Assembly (NCBI GenBank): GCA_023425025.1
Contig: JAFADG010000004.1
Span: 12,832 to 76,831, forward strand
Reading direction: 5' to 3'
Origin: Bacillota bacterium
GTDB taxonomy: Bacteria > Bacillota > Clostridia > Christensenellales > Aristaeellaceae
Length of the DNA: 64,000 nucleotides
The notes below the pieces were generated by a model. The model had not been told where the DNA came from. It searched no databases and was given only the letters and a program-made list of their open reading frames with translations. This document shows positions 8,123-16,265 of the stretch, piece after piece (within the stretch, counting starts at the first letter, position 1; each line of letters opens with the position of its first letter). Made by a program: the position numbers and the translations under genes.

Positions 8123-9752
8123 GCTGCTGGTCGTGGACGACGAGCCCATCATTGCCGATGGGCTGTATGAACGGTTTGCTGAAATGAAGCTTCCTCAACT
8201 GGAGGTATACAAGGCCTATTCGGGCACGGAGGCCCTGGTGTGGCTTAACCGCAGGAAGATGGATGTAGTAATCACCGATATCTGCATGCCTGGCATGAAC
8301 GGCCTGGCGCTTCTTACGCGCATTCGTGAAAACTGGCCCAAATGCCGGGTGATCTTCCTCACCGGGCACGACAGGTTCGATTATGTATACGAGGCCATCC
8401 AGCATAGCGGCGTCAGCTATCTGCTTAAATCAGAAGGATATGACACCATCGTTGACCTGGCCCAGGGCTACCTGGAGGAGGTACGCCAAAGCAACAAGGA
8501 TGAGGAGCTCCTTTTAAAGGCGCAGCATCAGTGGCAGCGGTCGCTGCCCATACTGCAAAGGGAGTTCCTATGCGAGTTGGCGGAAGGAACTGGCTCCCAG
8601 GCGGATCAGGCACAGCTGGACGAACTGGCCATTCCCATGCAGGCAGGGCATCCGGTTATTCTGCTTACGGGTTATTGCGGTGGTGCCCAGCGCAGGGAGG
8701 GGCAGGCACGCAAGGCAGGCTTTTATAACGCTCATTTGATTGTGGAAAGCCATCTGTCCACGCAGTTCGAGCTGATTGGCGCGCCGTATCGCGAACATAT
8801 GCTCTGGCTCATTCAGCTTAAGCAGGGCGATGCGCATGCCTGGGCGGCTTCTGCCGATAAAACAGCGGTGTACCTAAAGGGCCTGCTGGAATCCGTGCAG
8901 GCTGTTTGTGCGGAAACCTTTGAGCTGGGAATCTCCTTTGCTCTTGGCGGCAGCGCCGTGGCCTGGGACAGGGTGGCCGAGGAGTTTGGCGCCCACAGAG
9001 CCATGCTGGCCAGCGCCGTGAGAACGGGACAGGAGGCTGTGCTGCTGGATGCCAGCCGGCAGGAAGAGTCATCTGCGGATCTGGGCGCGCGGGACAGCCT
9101 AAAGCGCAAGCTGAAAAAGGTGGAAACCCTGGAAACGTATCTGGAGCAGGGCCGGCGGGAAGATTTTCTGGTAATGCTCGCGGATATTGAGGCCGCTTTG
9201 ATGCGGCAGCTAAACAACGATGTATTATATTATGAGGCATTTTATTCTCTTAGCGTAATGTTTCTTTCTTATTTTAACAATCATGCCGGCGCAGCGCCTG
9301 CTCAGGCTGCTGTGGATGTAGGCAAACTGACTCACATCGGCAGCTTTGCCACGCCGCGCCATGCCTTCCAGCATTTTGCGCAGGTGGCGGACAGCATTTT
9401 CCATCAGCAAAATACGGAGCAGGAAGATCGGGCCGTTCTTGCCATCCAGCGGGTGCAGAAGTATATTCAGGAAAATCCCGGAGGCGACCTGTCTCTTTCC
9501 GGCCTGGCGGATCTGGTATACTTCAACCCCAAGTACCTCTCCCGCCTGTTTAAACAAGTGACAGGCGCCAACCTTTCGGATTATATCCTGAACGTGCGGT
9601 TGAACAAGGTACGGGAGCTTTTGCGGGGCAGCACCATGAAGGTGCATGAAATCGCCCAATACATCGGTTACTATTCCGCGCCGTGCTTCACGCGTTTTTT
9701 TAAAAAGGCTATGGGTGTAACGCCGCAAGAATACCGGGATGCACGCCTATAA
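8115..9752 (+). CDS. AraC-type response regulator, YesN type
   Basis: A 545-residue regulator with an N-terminal receiver domain (acidic pair D8-D9, phospho-acceptor D55 in VITDICMPGMNG, and LLK near residue 105), a long middle region, and a C-terminal AraC double helix-turn-helix (about residues 445-540; DLSLSGLADLVYFNPKYLSR and the closing FFKKAMGVTPQEYR). The ATG at 8115 overlaps the kinase stop by 8 bases and gives a canonical receiver start; the upstream part of the open frame is kinase shadow. It probably activates the binding-protein and permease genes that begin 127 bases downstream. Confidence 0.93.
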   Translation: MYRLLVVDDEPIIADGLYERFAEMKLPQLEVYKAYSGTEALVWLNRRKMDVVITDICMPGMNGLALLTRIRENWPKCRVIFLTGHDRFDYVYEAIQHSGVSYLLKSEGYDTIVDLAQGYLEEVRQSNKDEELLLKAQHQWQRSLPILQREFLCELAEGTGSQADQAQLDELAIPMQAGHPVILLTGYCGGAQRREGQARKAGFYNAHLIVESHLSTQFELIGAPYREHMLWLIQLKQGDAHAWAASADKTAVYLKGLLESVQAVCAETFELGISFALGGSAVAWDRVAEEFGAHRAMLASAVRTGQEAVLLDASRQEESSADLGARDSLKRKLKKVETLETYLEQGRREDFLVMLADIEAALMRQLNNDVLYYEAFYSLSVMFLSYFNNHAGAAPAQAAVDVGKLTHIGSFATPRHAFQHFAQVADSIFHQQNTEQEDRAVLAIQRVQKYIQENPGGDLSLSGLADLVYFNPKYLSRLFKQVTGANLSDYILNVRLNKVRELLRGSTMKVHEIAQYIGYYSAPCFTRFFKKAMGVTPQEYRDARL

Positions 9753-9878
9753 GCTGCAAACAGTGGACAAATGCAAAGAAAGTATACAGATGTGCTATAG
9801 GCATCGAATGATTTTTATGCAATAATGGATATACAGGAGGGGCCCCCTGATATCGTGTTCGTAAGGAGAATGAAAAAG

Positions 9879-11522
9879 ATGACAAAGCGCATCCGTGCAT
9901 TGCTGTCCCTTGCGCTGGTTTGCCTATTCGTTTTGCCCCTGGCTCCGGCTTCTGCCGGAGAAGCTCGCGACGCCGCCACATGGTTTGGCAAGTATGAGCC
10001 GGCCATTGAGATCACGGTGGGCAGGCCCACCAATAACTCCTACAAGTTCATTGATGGCGAGTCCTTTGACAACAATATATGGACGGCGGCATATCTGAAC
10101 ACGCTGGGCGTCAAGCTCAACCACTCCTTTGTGGTGGATGAAACGCAGTATGACGCCAAGATCAACGTGATCATCGCCTCGGGTGATATTCCCGATGTGA
10201 TGAAGGTCTCGGCCAAGCAGGCAAAAATGCTGGCGGAATCCGGCCTGATTCATGATCTGACCGATCTGTTTGAGCAGTACGCGTCCCCTCTGACCAAAAG
10301 GATGATGAGCGACAGCTCCAGGACAAAGAGCGCCTCTTTGATCGACGGCAGGCTCATGGGCATCCCGGTAGTATGGGCCATCGATTTTCAGACGCCGGTG
10401 CTGTGGATCCGCAGCGACTGGATGCGCAAGCTGAACCTTGAGGCGCCCAAGACCGCCGAAGACGTCATTGCCATTGCCGAGGCTTTTGTGACAAAGGATC
10501 CCGACGGCAATGGCATGAACGACACCTACGGTATCGCCATCAACAAGAACCTTAACGGCAATGTGGGCGACGCCCGCGGCCTGTTCAACATGCTCCACGC
10601 CTACAAGGACCTGTGGATCAAGGATGCGGATGGCAAGCTGGTAAACGGCAGCATCCAGCCCGAGATGAAGGCCGCCTTGGCAACATTGCAGGATATGTAC
10701 AGCCGCGGCATCCTGGACCAGGAATTCGCCGTCAAGGACGAAGGCAAGATCGTGGAAGACATCGTCAGCGAAAGGGTGGGTATCGAAGTCGGCCAGTTCT
10801 GGAACCCGGCGTGGCCTTTTCTGGACCTGAAGAAGAAGAACCCCGATTCCGATTGGGCATGTTACCCGCTACTCCCGGCCAATGGGAAGGAAGTAGCCCT
10901 CTCCCAGGCCAACGCAAAGATTGACGAGTTCTTCGTCATCAGCAAAAAGTGCGAGCATCCCGAAGCGCTTATCAAGATCTGCAACCTGGATTTTGAAAAC
11001 ATGTACGGCGAGGGCGCCGCGGAATGGTCCCTCACCTCCATGAACGATACCTATAAGGAGATACAGACCTTCAAGTACGCGCTGATGGGCTTTGAACCCC
11101 CCACGCATAACCGCGACATGTTCGACCAGGTGCAGGCGGCTCTGGATACAGGCGATGAGAGCAAGCTGCTTACAGAATCGTCCAGAAACGATTACGACTC
11201 CGGCATGAAGTGGGTCCGTGATAACGACGTGGACGGCTGGGACAACTACAAAATCCGCTTTGATAAAGCCGGCAGCATGGCGACGCTGAAGGCGGTCATC
11301 GAGTCCGACAATATCAAGTACAACGAGTTCTACGGCCTGCCTGGCCCGGTGGCTATCGAGCGGTCCTCCACCATGGAGAAGCTGACAAACGAGTTCTTTA
11401 CCAAGATCATTATGAGCACAGTCACCATCGACGAATTCGACACCTACGTTTCCCAGTGGCTGCAAATTGGCGGCGAGGATCTCACCGCCGAAGTGAATGA
11501 GTGGTACGCAACCATCCAGTAA
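9879..11522 (+). CDS. Extracellular solute-binding protein of sugar ABC importer (LplA-like)
   Basis: About 547 residues beginning with a Sec signal peptide (basic MTKRIR, hydrophobic core, then PLAPASA before a likely cleavage site). The mature part is a family-1 type binding protein of the large Firmicute LplA/YtcQ class, with the periplasmic-binding repeats FVTKDPDGNGMNDTYGI. There is no lipobox Cys. ATG 9879 is preferred because the AAGGAG site at 9863-9868 lies 10 bases away; ATG 9870 would sit too close to it. It delivers oligosaccharide to the two permeases downstream. A stable hairpin separates it from the first permease gene. Confidence 0.9.
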   Translation: MTKRIRALLSLALVCLFVLPLAPASAGEARDAATWFGKYEPAIEITVGRPTNNSYKFIDGESFDNNIWTAAYLNTLGVKLNHSFVVDETQYDAKINVIIASGDIPDVMKVSAKQAKMLAESGLIHDLTDLFEQYASPLTKRMMSDSSRTKSASLIDGRLMGIPVVWAIDFQTPVLWIRSDWMRKLNLEAPKTAEDVIAIAEAFVTKDPDGNGMNDTYGIAINKNLNGNVGDARGLFNMLHAYKDLWIKDADGKLVNGSIQPEMKAALATLQDMYSRGILDQEFAVKDEGKIVEDIVSERVGIEVGQFWNPAWPFLDLKKKNPDSDWACYPLLPANGKEVALSQANAKIDEFFVISKKCEHPEALIKICNLDFENMYGEGAAEWSLTSMNDTYKEIQTFKYALMGFEPPTHNRDMFDQVQAALDTGDESKLLTESSRNDYDSGMKWVRDNDVDGWDNYKIRFDKAGSMATLKAVIESDNIKYNEFYGLPGPVAIERSSTMEKLTNEFFTKIIMSTVTIDEFDTYVSQWLQIGGEDLTAEVNEWYATIQ

Positions 11523-11558
11523 GCCATCCTTGGGAAAAATCTCCTAAAAACCGTTTGA

Positions 11559-11602
11559 ATGGCGGGGGCGGGACCGGTCGCTTAAGGCTCGCCTCCGCCA
11601 TT
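11559..11602 (+). terminator. Intergenic stem-loop after binding-protein gene (attenuator-like)
   Basis: AATGGCGG at 11559 pairs with CCGCCATT ending at 11602, and the next four bases extend the stem to 12 pairs around a 20-base loop. No T tract follows, so it is more likely a partial terminator or mRNA 3'-end stabiliser that raises binding-protein output over permease output. Confidence 0.5.
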
Positions 11603-11626
11603 TACTTACCGAAAGGGGGACCGGCT

Positions 11627-12571
11627 ATGGGGCAGCCGGGTCTTATGCAGGCCAAGAGTAAGCAGGCGGATCTTCGGCACAGAAGGAACATGCGGGAAAT
11701 ACCCCTGCACCTGATGCTGATACCAGGCATAGTGGTCGTGGTTATCTTCTGCTATATCCCGATCCTAGGCCTTGTGATGGGCTTTCAAAGGTTTATTCCG
11801 GCCAAGGGTATTTGGGGCTCCCCGTGGGTGGGGCTAAATAACTTCATGTATCTGATCAACCTTCCCGGTACATTTCAGGTATTGTACAATACGGTATTTA
11901 TCGCCGGCATGAAGATCGTGGCAGGAATTGTGGCGCCAGTAGGCGTCGCCCTGCTGCTCAATGAAGTCCGCATTTCGTCCATCAAGCGCACGGTGCAGAC
12001 GGTGATCTACATGCCGTATTTCCTCTCCTGGATCATCCTCTCCGGCGTGATCATCGACATCCTTTCCCCCTCTCAGGGGATCGTGGGCCAGTTTCTGTCC
12101 TCGCTGGGCGTCAAGCCCGTTTTTTTTCTGGCGGATGAGAGCTGGTTTCCCTTCATTATGGTTATCACGGATGTATGGAAGCATTTCGGGTTTGGCACCA
12201 TTGTGTACCTTGCCGCGCTGACCAGCATCGACCCTACGTATTATGAGGCGGCGCTTATCGACGGTGCGGGGCGCTGGAAGCAGACGCTGTATATCACGCT
12301 GCCGGGTATAGCGCCCATCGTTATGCTCATGACGACGCTGGCCCTGGGCAATGTGCTCAACGCGGGCTTTGACCAGATCTTTAACCTGTACAGCCCGGCT
12401 GTCTACCGTACAGGGGATATCATCGACACGATGATCTACCGCATGGGCATTGTGGACGCGCAATTCGGCGTGGCCACGGCCATGGGCATCTTCCGGTCCG
12501 TGGTGTCGTTCATTTTTGTTTCCGGCTCCTATTTTCTGGCCTACAGGCTGACGGGGTACCGTGTTTTTTAG
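11627..12571 (+). CDS. Sugar ABC transporter permease, LplB/UgpA-like
   Basis: A 314-residue membrane protein with about six helices; the first is LMLIPGIVVVVIFCYIPILG (residues 29-48). The ATPase-contact EAA loop is YYEAALIDGAGRWKQTLYITLPGI near residues 205-228. A conserved N-terminal stretch (LVMGFQRF and AKGIWGSPWVGLNNF) is typical of LplB-type permeases. The ATG at 11627 follows AAAGGGGG; an upstream extension of the frame lies in the hairpin region and is rejected. It pairs with the permease gene 33 bases downstream. No ATPase gene is nearby. Confidence 0.92.
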   Translation: MGQPGLMQAKSKQADLRHRRNMREIPLHLMLIPGIVVVVIFCYIPILGLVMGFQRFIPAKGIWGSPWVGLNNFMYLINLPGTFQVLYNTVFIAGMKIVAGIVAPVGVALLLNEVRISSIKRTVQTVIYMPYFLSWIILSGVIIDILSPSQGIVGQFLSSLGVKPVFFLADESWFPFIMVITDVWKHFGFGTIVYLAALTSIDPTYYEAALIDGAGRWKQTLYITLPGIAPIVMLMTTLALGNVLNAGFDQIFNLYSPAVYRTGDIIDTMIYRMGIVDAQFGVATAMGIFRSVVSFIFVSGSYFLAYRLTGYRVF

Positions 12572-12604
12572 CCCGGTCAAACGGCCAAACGGAGGGGTGT
12601 TTCC

Positions 12605-13495
12605 ATGGGTATCAAGATGTCGGCCGGTAGAAGGCTGTTCGTCATTTTTAACTATCTGTTCCTGGCGCTGCTAATGTTCCTCTGCCTTTTCCCTTTAATT
12701 CACGTGCTGGCCCTGTCTTTCAGCAGCAGTTGGGCCGCCACAGCAAAAATGGTGAAGCTGTGGCCAGTGGCCTTTACTTTCAGCTCCTATGAATATGTCA
12801 TGAAAAAACCGGAGTTCATCGCTTCGCTGCTGGTATCTCTGAAGCGAGTGGCCATTGGCGTGCCTATCAACATGCTGTTTACCGTGCTCATTGCCTATCC
12901 GCTTTCCAGAATGAAGTCTGAGTTCCGGATGCGTAGCTTTTACGCATGGTTTTTCATCATCACCATGCTTTTCAGCGGCGGCCTGATCCCCGCCTACATG
13001 GTGATCAGGAACATGCGCATGATTGACACCATCTGGGCGCTGGTGATCCCCGGCGCGGTGCCGGTGTACAACGCGCTGCTGCTGATGAACTTCTTTAGGC
13101 AGCTCCCCCGGGAAATCGAGGAGTCGGCCTTCCTGGACGGTGCCGGTCACCTGACTAACCTGTGGCGGATGCAAATCCCCTTGGCCATGCCGGCCATTGC
13201 CACAATCCTGATGTTTTGCACGGTGGGCCACTGGAATTCCTGGTTCGACGGGCTTATCTACATGAACCATCCTAATCATTATCCTCTGCAAAGCTACCTT
13301 CAGACCGTTGTCACCAGTGTCGACCAGCGGATGACCAACATGACCACAAAGGACCTGGATCTTTTAACCCTCATCAGCGATAGAACGTCCAAATCCGCCC
13401 AGATCTTTCTGGCCGCGCTGCCTATCCTCAGCATCTATCCCTTTTTGCAGCGGTATTTCATGACGGGAATCGTGCTGGGCAGTGTTAAAGGCTGA
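12605..13495 (+). CDS. Sugar ABC transporter permease, LplC/YtcP-like
   Basis: The 296-residue partner permease starts with a hydrophobic helix (LFVIFNYLFLALLMFLCLFP) and carries the EAA loop EIEESAFLDGAGHLTNLWRM near residue 175 and the usual C-terminal YPFLQRYFMTGIVLGSVKG. A GGAGGGG site precedes ATG 12605. It forms the second half of the membrane channel. The next frame (truncated deacetylase) begins within its last codons, which marks the point where the original downstream gene appears to have been lost. Confidence 0.92.
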   Translation: MGIKMSAGRRLFVIFNYLFLALLMFLCLFPLIHVLALSFSSSWAATAKMVKLWPVAFTFSSYEYVMKKPEFIASLLVSLKRVAIGVPINMLFTVLIAYPLSRMKSEFRMRSFYAWFFIITMLFSGGLIPAYMVIRNMRMIDTIWALVIPGAVPVYNALLLMNFFRQLPREIEESAFLDGAGHLTNLWRMQIPLAMPAIATILMFCTVGHWNSWFDGLIYMNHPNHYPLQSYLQTVVTSVDQRMTNMTTKDLDLLTLISDRTSKSAQIFLAALPILSIYPFLQRYFMTGIVLGSVKG

Positions 13496-14267
13496 AACTG
13501 CGTGTAAAGGCAACCCCGGCTACACCATCGAAGCGGCTCTTCCGCTGTCCTCGCTGAACATTGACATTCCGGCAAGCGGGAGCATACCCGGGCATACGCT
13601 GGAGACCTATCCGGATATCTGCCGCGCCATTGCGGGTGATGGGCACGAGCTCGCCCTGCACGGGTATACCCATGAAAATTTGAATGTTCTGCCGGCGGAA
13701 GAGGAGCAGGCAATCTTATGGCGGTCATACCGTGCCATGGAAAAACTGACACAAGCGCCGCCCAAAGGCTTTCGCTCCCCTGCCTGGGATATTTCCTCCC
13801 GCACGATTACGAATCTTGCGCAGATGGGCATTTTATATGACAGCAGCCAAATGGGACAGGATTATACGGTTTACCATGCCCGAACCGGCGATGTTATCGC
13901 GCCGGATGCGCCCATGCAATTTGGCAGGCCAACCGGCGTGGTGGAAATTCCCGTCTCCTGGTCTTTGGATGATTACCCCTACTTTGAATACCTTCGAACG
14001 CCAAGCGGGCTTTTACCCGGGCTCCGCAGGCCCCCGGAAGTATTTGAAAACTGGATGGAGGACGTCCAGTACATGCTGCGGGATTATGAAAACGGTGTCC
14101 TGACGGCCACTTTTCATCCCCAGGTATCGGGCAGGGGGCATCGTTTACTGGCTTTGGAAAAATGGATTGACGCCTTGATGAATATGGGGCTGCGGTTTTC
14201 CAGGCTGGATGCCATTGCGGAACAGTTTCAGGCAGGTCAAGTCTTTGGCAGATATATGCCGGCATAA
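13482..14267 (+). pseudogene. 5'-truncated polysaccharide deacetylase, fused to a CBM9-like fragment
   Basis: From about 13590 the frame encodes the C-terminal two thirds of a PuuE/PgdA-like polysaccharide deacetylase: IPGHTLETYPDICRAI, the metal-binding HGYTHEN, GFRSPAWDIS, VEIPVSWSLDDYPYF and TATFHPQVSGRGHR. The N-terminal third, with the first catalytic motif (the Asp-Asp of the family), is missing. In its place are about 25 residues (GYTIEAALPLSSLNIDIPAS) that read like the end of a CBM9 carbohydrate-binding domain. The only possible start is GTG 13482, inside the permease gene, with no good ribosome site. I infer a deletion that joined two genes in frame; an assembly chimera is the alternative. 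It is unlikely to be active. Confidence 0.65.
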
Positions 14268-14609
14268 CGTGCTGATACCAGCCGCAAGCAATGTGAAGCA
14301 GCATTTCACCATACCGCCATCTGTCAAAATGAAACGACGGCATGCCGAACGGATGCCGGGCTACGGCAGCCATATCGCAAGCGGCGTTACACATGGCAGA
14401 CGCATGACTCATACGGAGGTTACCGTTTCCAGCGGCAGCGGTGTGGCACATGAAAAATCGCCGCGCTGCACACCGCGGGCACGGCCGCTGCCAAACACCG
14501 GACCAGATCAGTGAGACGCTGCTTAGGACACTCCGCCGCGCGGGGTCGAAGATCGCTGTCGCATTCTTCGGCATGTATCCAATTTGAATAAAACAGGAGG
14601 AACCACACC
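14268..14609. other. Intergenic stretch without recognisable gene
   Basis: 342 bases between the truncated deacetylase and the small membrane protein gene. Open frames here are short and show no family likeness. The last 15 bases hold the AGGAGGA ribosome site of the next gene. It may be decayed coding sequence left by the same rearrangement; nothing else is visible. Confidence 0.5.
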
Positions 14610-14909
14610 ATGGCCGCCATTTTTGAAGCATTGATGGTTGTCTGCTTCGGCCTTTCTTGGCCTATGTCTGTGTACCGGTCCTGGAAATCCCGCACCGCCA
14701 AGGGAAAGAGTCTGTTTTTTGAGGTGTTCATTTTGCTGGGATACCTGTGCGGGATCACCAGCAAGCTCGTTTTCGGAAATATTACCTATGTCTTCCTTTT
14801 TTATGTCCTGAATATCCTGATGGTTGCTGCCGATCTTATGATGTATTTCCGGAACCGCCGGCTGGACAGGATGCAGCAAGCCAGCCAGGATACCTCCCTG
14901 CCAACGTAA
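14610..14909 (+). CDS. Small PQ-loop-like membrane protein
   Basis: A 99-residue protein with three predicted membrane helices (about residues 5-20, 36-55 and 58-77) and the conserved pattern CFGLSWPMSVYRSWKSRTAKGKSLFF, followed by GYLCGITSKL. A Trp-Pro and Lys-Ser-rich loop of this kind is typical of half-size PQ-loop/SWEET-like proteins found in many Clostridia. Such half-transporters dimerise to move small solutes, but no substrate is known for this group. It has its own AGGAGGA site and stands alone between larger units. Confidence 0.75.
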   Translation: MAAIFEALMVVCFGLSWPMSVYRSWKSRTAKGKSLFFEVFILLGYLCGITSKLVFGNITYVFLFYVLNILMVAADLMMYFRNRRLDRMQQASQDTSLPT

Positions 14910-15114
14910 GGCTGATTCGCCTTACCTTGGCAGCTTACCGTTCTTTTTGCCGCGCCTGTGGCATGTGACTCTATTATCCTTTGCTCATAATCATATCATG
15001 TTGTTTTTTGTATATTGCTTTTTCTCCATCATTCAACCGATGTGACGGCCGCTATCATAACACCACGCAGCGTATGGCATAGAGGAAAAGAACCTCTTGC
15101 GCGAAATGATGTAC

Positions 15115-15145
15115 TTGGCGAAAAAGAAATTGCTTATGGTATAAT
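15115..15145 (+). promoter_or_regulatory. Promoter of AraC regulator gene
   Basis: TTGGCG at 15115-15120 and TATAAT at 15140-15145 with a TGG extension before the -10; the 19-base spacer is long but the extended -10 compensates. Transcription would start near 15152, leaving a leader of about 50 bases before GTG 15201. Confidence 0.55.
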
Positions 15146-15200
15146 GGAGCGACAGATTTCAATGTTTGAGTACGTAGCGCATTGGGAAAGGAGGAGCGGA

Positions 15201-16028
15201 GTGAAGGCGCCTGAGGAAAAGCAGTTTCTTAATTACATGGCGCAGGCCTCCTGTGTTTTTCTGGACGCTGTTGCATGCACGGTGCCCCCCAACAGCAAAA
15301 CGACAGATAGAAGGACGCATCCTTACGCCGCCGGGCTGCTCTTTGCCTTGGAAGGCAGCGCGCGTTTTACAGTCGATGGAGAGGTATTTGCGTTCCAGCC
15401 AGGCATGATTGCTCATTTTGGCGCTAACGCGATGATGAACAAGGAGGTGACGGGCGATAAGCACTGGAAATATGTAGTCATTCATTACACAATTCCGGAA
15501 AGTGAAGCGACGACATGCCCTTTCTACGCCGCGCATGCCGTCCTCGTCAGGGATGCGACTGCCAGGGCCATGCATCTGCTGGACAGGCTCGTTCAGTTGG
15601 AAGGAAATCCGGACAGCCTTTCGGTTTTAAAGAGCAAGACGCTGTTTGCCAATATCCTGGAGGAGGTCGCCCTGTGCGTCGCGGCCAAGCAGGGCCAGAA
15701 GGGCCGGAATCAGATGGAGGATGCTATAGAATACTTGCACAGCCACTATTCCGCCCAGTTTACGGTAGAGGAGCTGGCATCAAGGCATGGCCTGCAGGCC
15801 AAACGCTTCTGCTATCTGTTCAGAAAGCAGACCGGCATGTCACCGATTCAATTCCTGCTGGAATTGAGGGTTCATAAAGCCAAGGAGCTGCTGGCCCATC
15901 AAACGGACCTGCCGGTTTCACATATCGCCGATGCCGTGGGGTACCGCGATTCCTTTTATTTCAGCCGCCTGTTCAAAAAAGTTACATCCTATTCCCCCAC
16001 CGAATACCGGGCTTTGTTTGGAAAATAG
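15201..16028 (+). CDS. AraC-family transcriptional regulator
   Basis: A 275-residue regulator: an N-terminal cupin-like sensing domain (AGLLFALEGSARFTVDGEVFAFQPGM, residues about 37-62) and two AraC helix-turn-helix units at the C terminus (FTVEELASRHGLQAKRFCYLFRKQTG; LPVSHIADAVGYRDSFYFSRLFKK). GTG 15201 is chosen because AAAGGAGG lies 6 bases upstream and because a promoter -10 overlaps the earlier possible starts. It sits just upstream of the binding-protein/FecCD/nitrogenase-like operon and probably activates it, as AraC regulators often do for siderophore uptake genes. Confidence 0.9.
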   Translation: MKAPEEKQFLNYMAQASCVFLDAVACTVPPNSKTTDRRTHPYAAGLLFALEGSARFTVDGEVFAFQPGMIAHFGANAMMNKEVTGDKHWKYVVIHYTIPESEATTCPFYAAHAVLVRDATARAMHLLDRLVQLEGNPDSLSVLKSKTLFANILEEVALCVAAKQGQKGRNQMEDAIEYLHSHYSAQFTVEELASRHGLQAKRFCYLFRKQTGMSPIQFLLELRVHKAKELLAHQTDLPVSHIADAVGYRDSFYFSRLFKKVTSYSPTEYRALFGK

Positions 16029-16069
16029 TCCATGCCCATTTGGAAATTCATCCATTCCCTTCGCACGTA

Positions 16070-16087
16070 AGTTAGTATATACTAACT
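16070..16087. promoter_or_regulatory. Palindromic operator copy 1 (GTTAG-N6-CTAAC)
   Basis: AGTTAGTATATACTAACT is an 18-base perfect palindrome in the leader region of the binding-protein gene. It contains TATACT at 16078-16083, which could be a -10 element, so a bound protein would block it. The same arms with the same 6-base spacing occur at 16207 and 25334. Confidence 0.65.
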
Positions 16088-16206
16088 CCGATTGATTTAG
16101 CAGGGTTTCGATTCCCGGGACATCAAGCGCCATCCACCGTCTCCAATAGGCGCAAGAGCCGCTTGTCTTGGGAGGTTGATAAAAGCCCTGCAGTTTTTCC
16201 ACAGTT

Positions 16207-16224
16207 GGTTAGCTCGCGCTAACC
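16207..16224. promoter_or_regulatory. Palindromic operator copy 2 (GTTAG-N6-CTAAC)
   Basis: GGTTAGCTCGCGCTAACC is an 18-base perfect palindrome 42 bases before the binding-protein start. It shares GTTAG/CTAAC arms and spacing with copies at 16070 and 25334. TTGACA follows at 16227 but has no convincing -10 at the right distance. Confidence 0.65.
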
Positions 16225-16265
16225 TCTTGACAGGCTGTCCCATTCCAACAACTACGGAGGGAATT

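Noticed and set aside
7214..8152. 312-residue minus-strand frame over the kinase gene
   Set aside because: Shadow of the histidine kinase; no motif and no start signal.
14209..14514. 101-codon plus-strand frame after the truncated deacetylase
   Set aside because: Begins inside the deacetylase frame, has no ribosome site and no recognisable protein features.
16207..16224. Standard DtxR/IdeR iron box
   Set aside because: The half-sites match GGTTAG/CTAACC, but the centre is six bases instead of one in all three copies, so the established box does not fit.
16227..16255. Promoter starting with TTGACA before the binding-protein gene
   Set aside because: The -10 position 17 bases on (AACTAC) is poor and transcription would begin inside the ribosome site.
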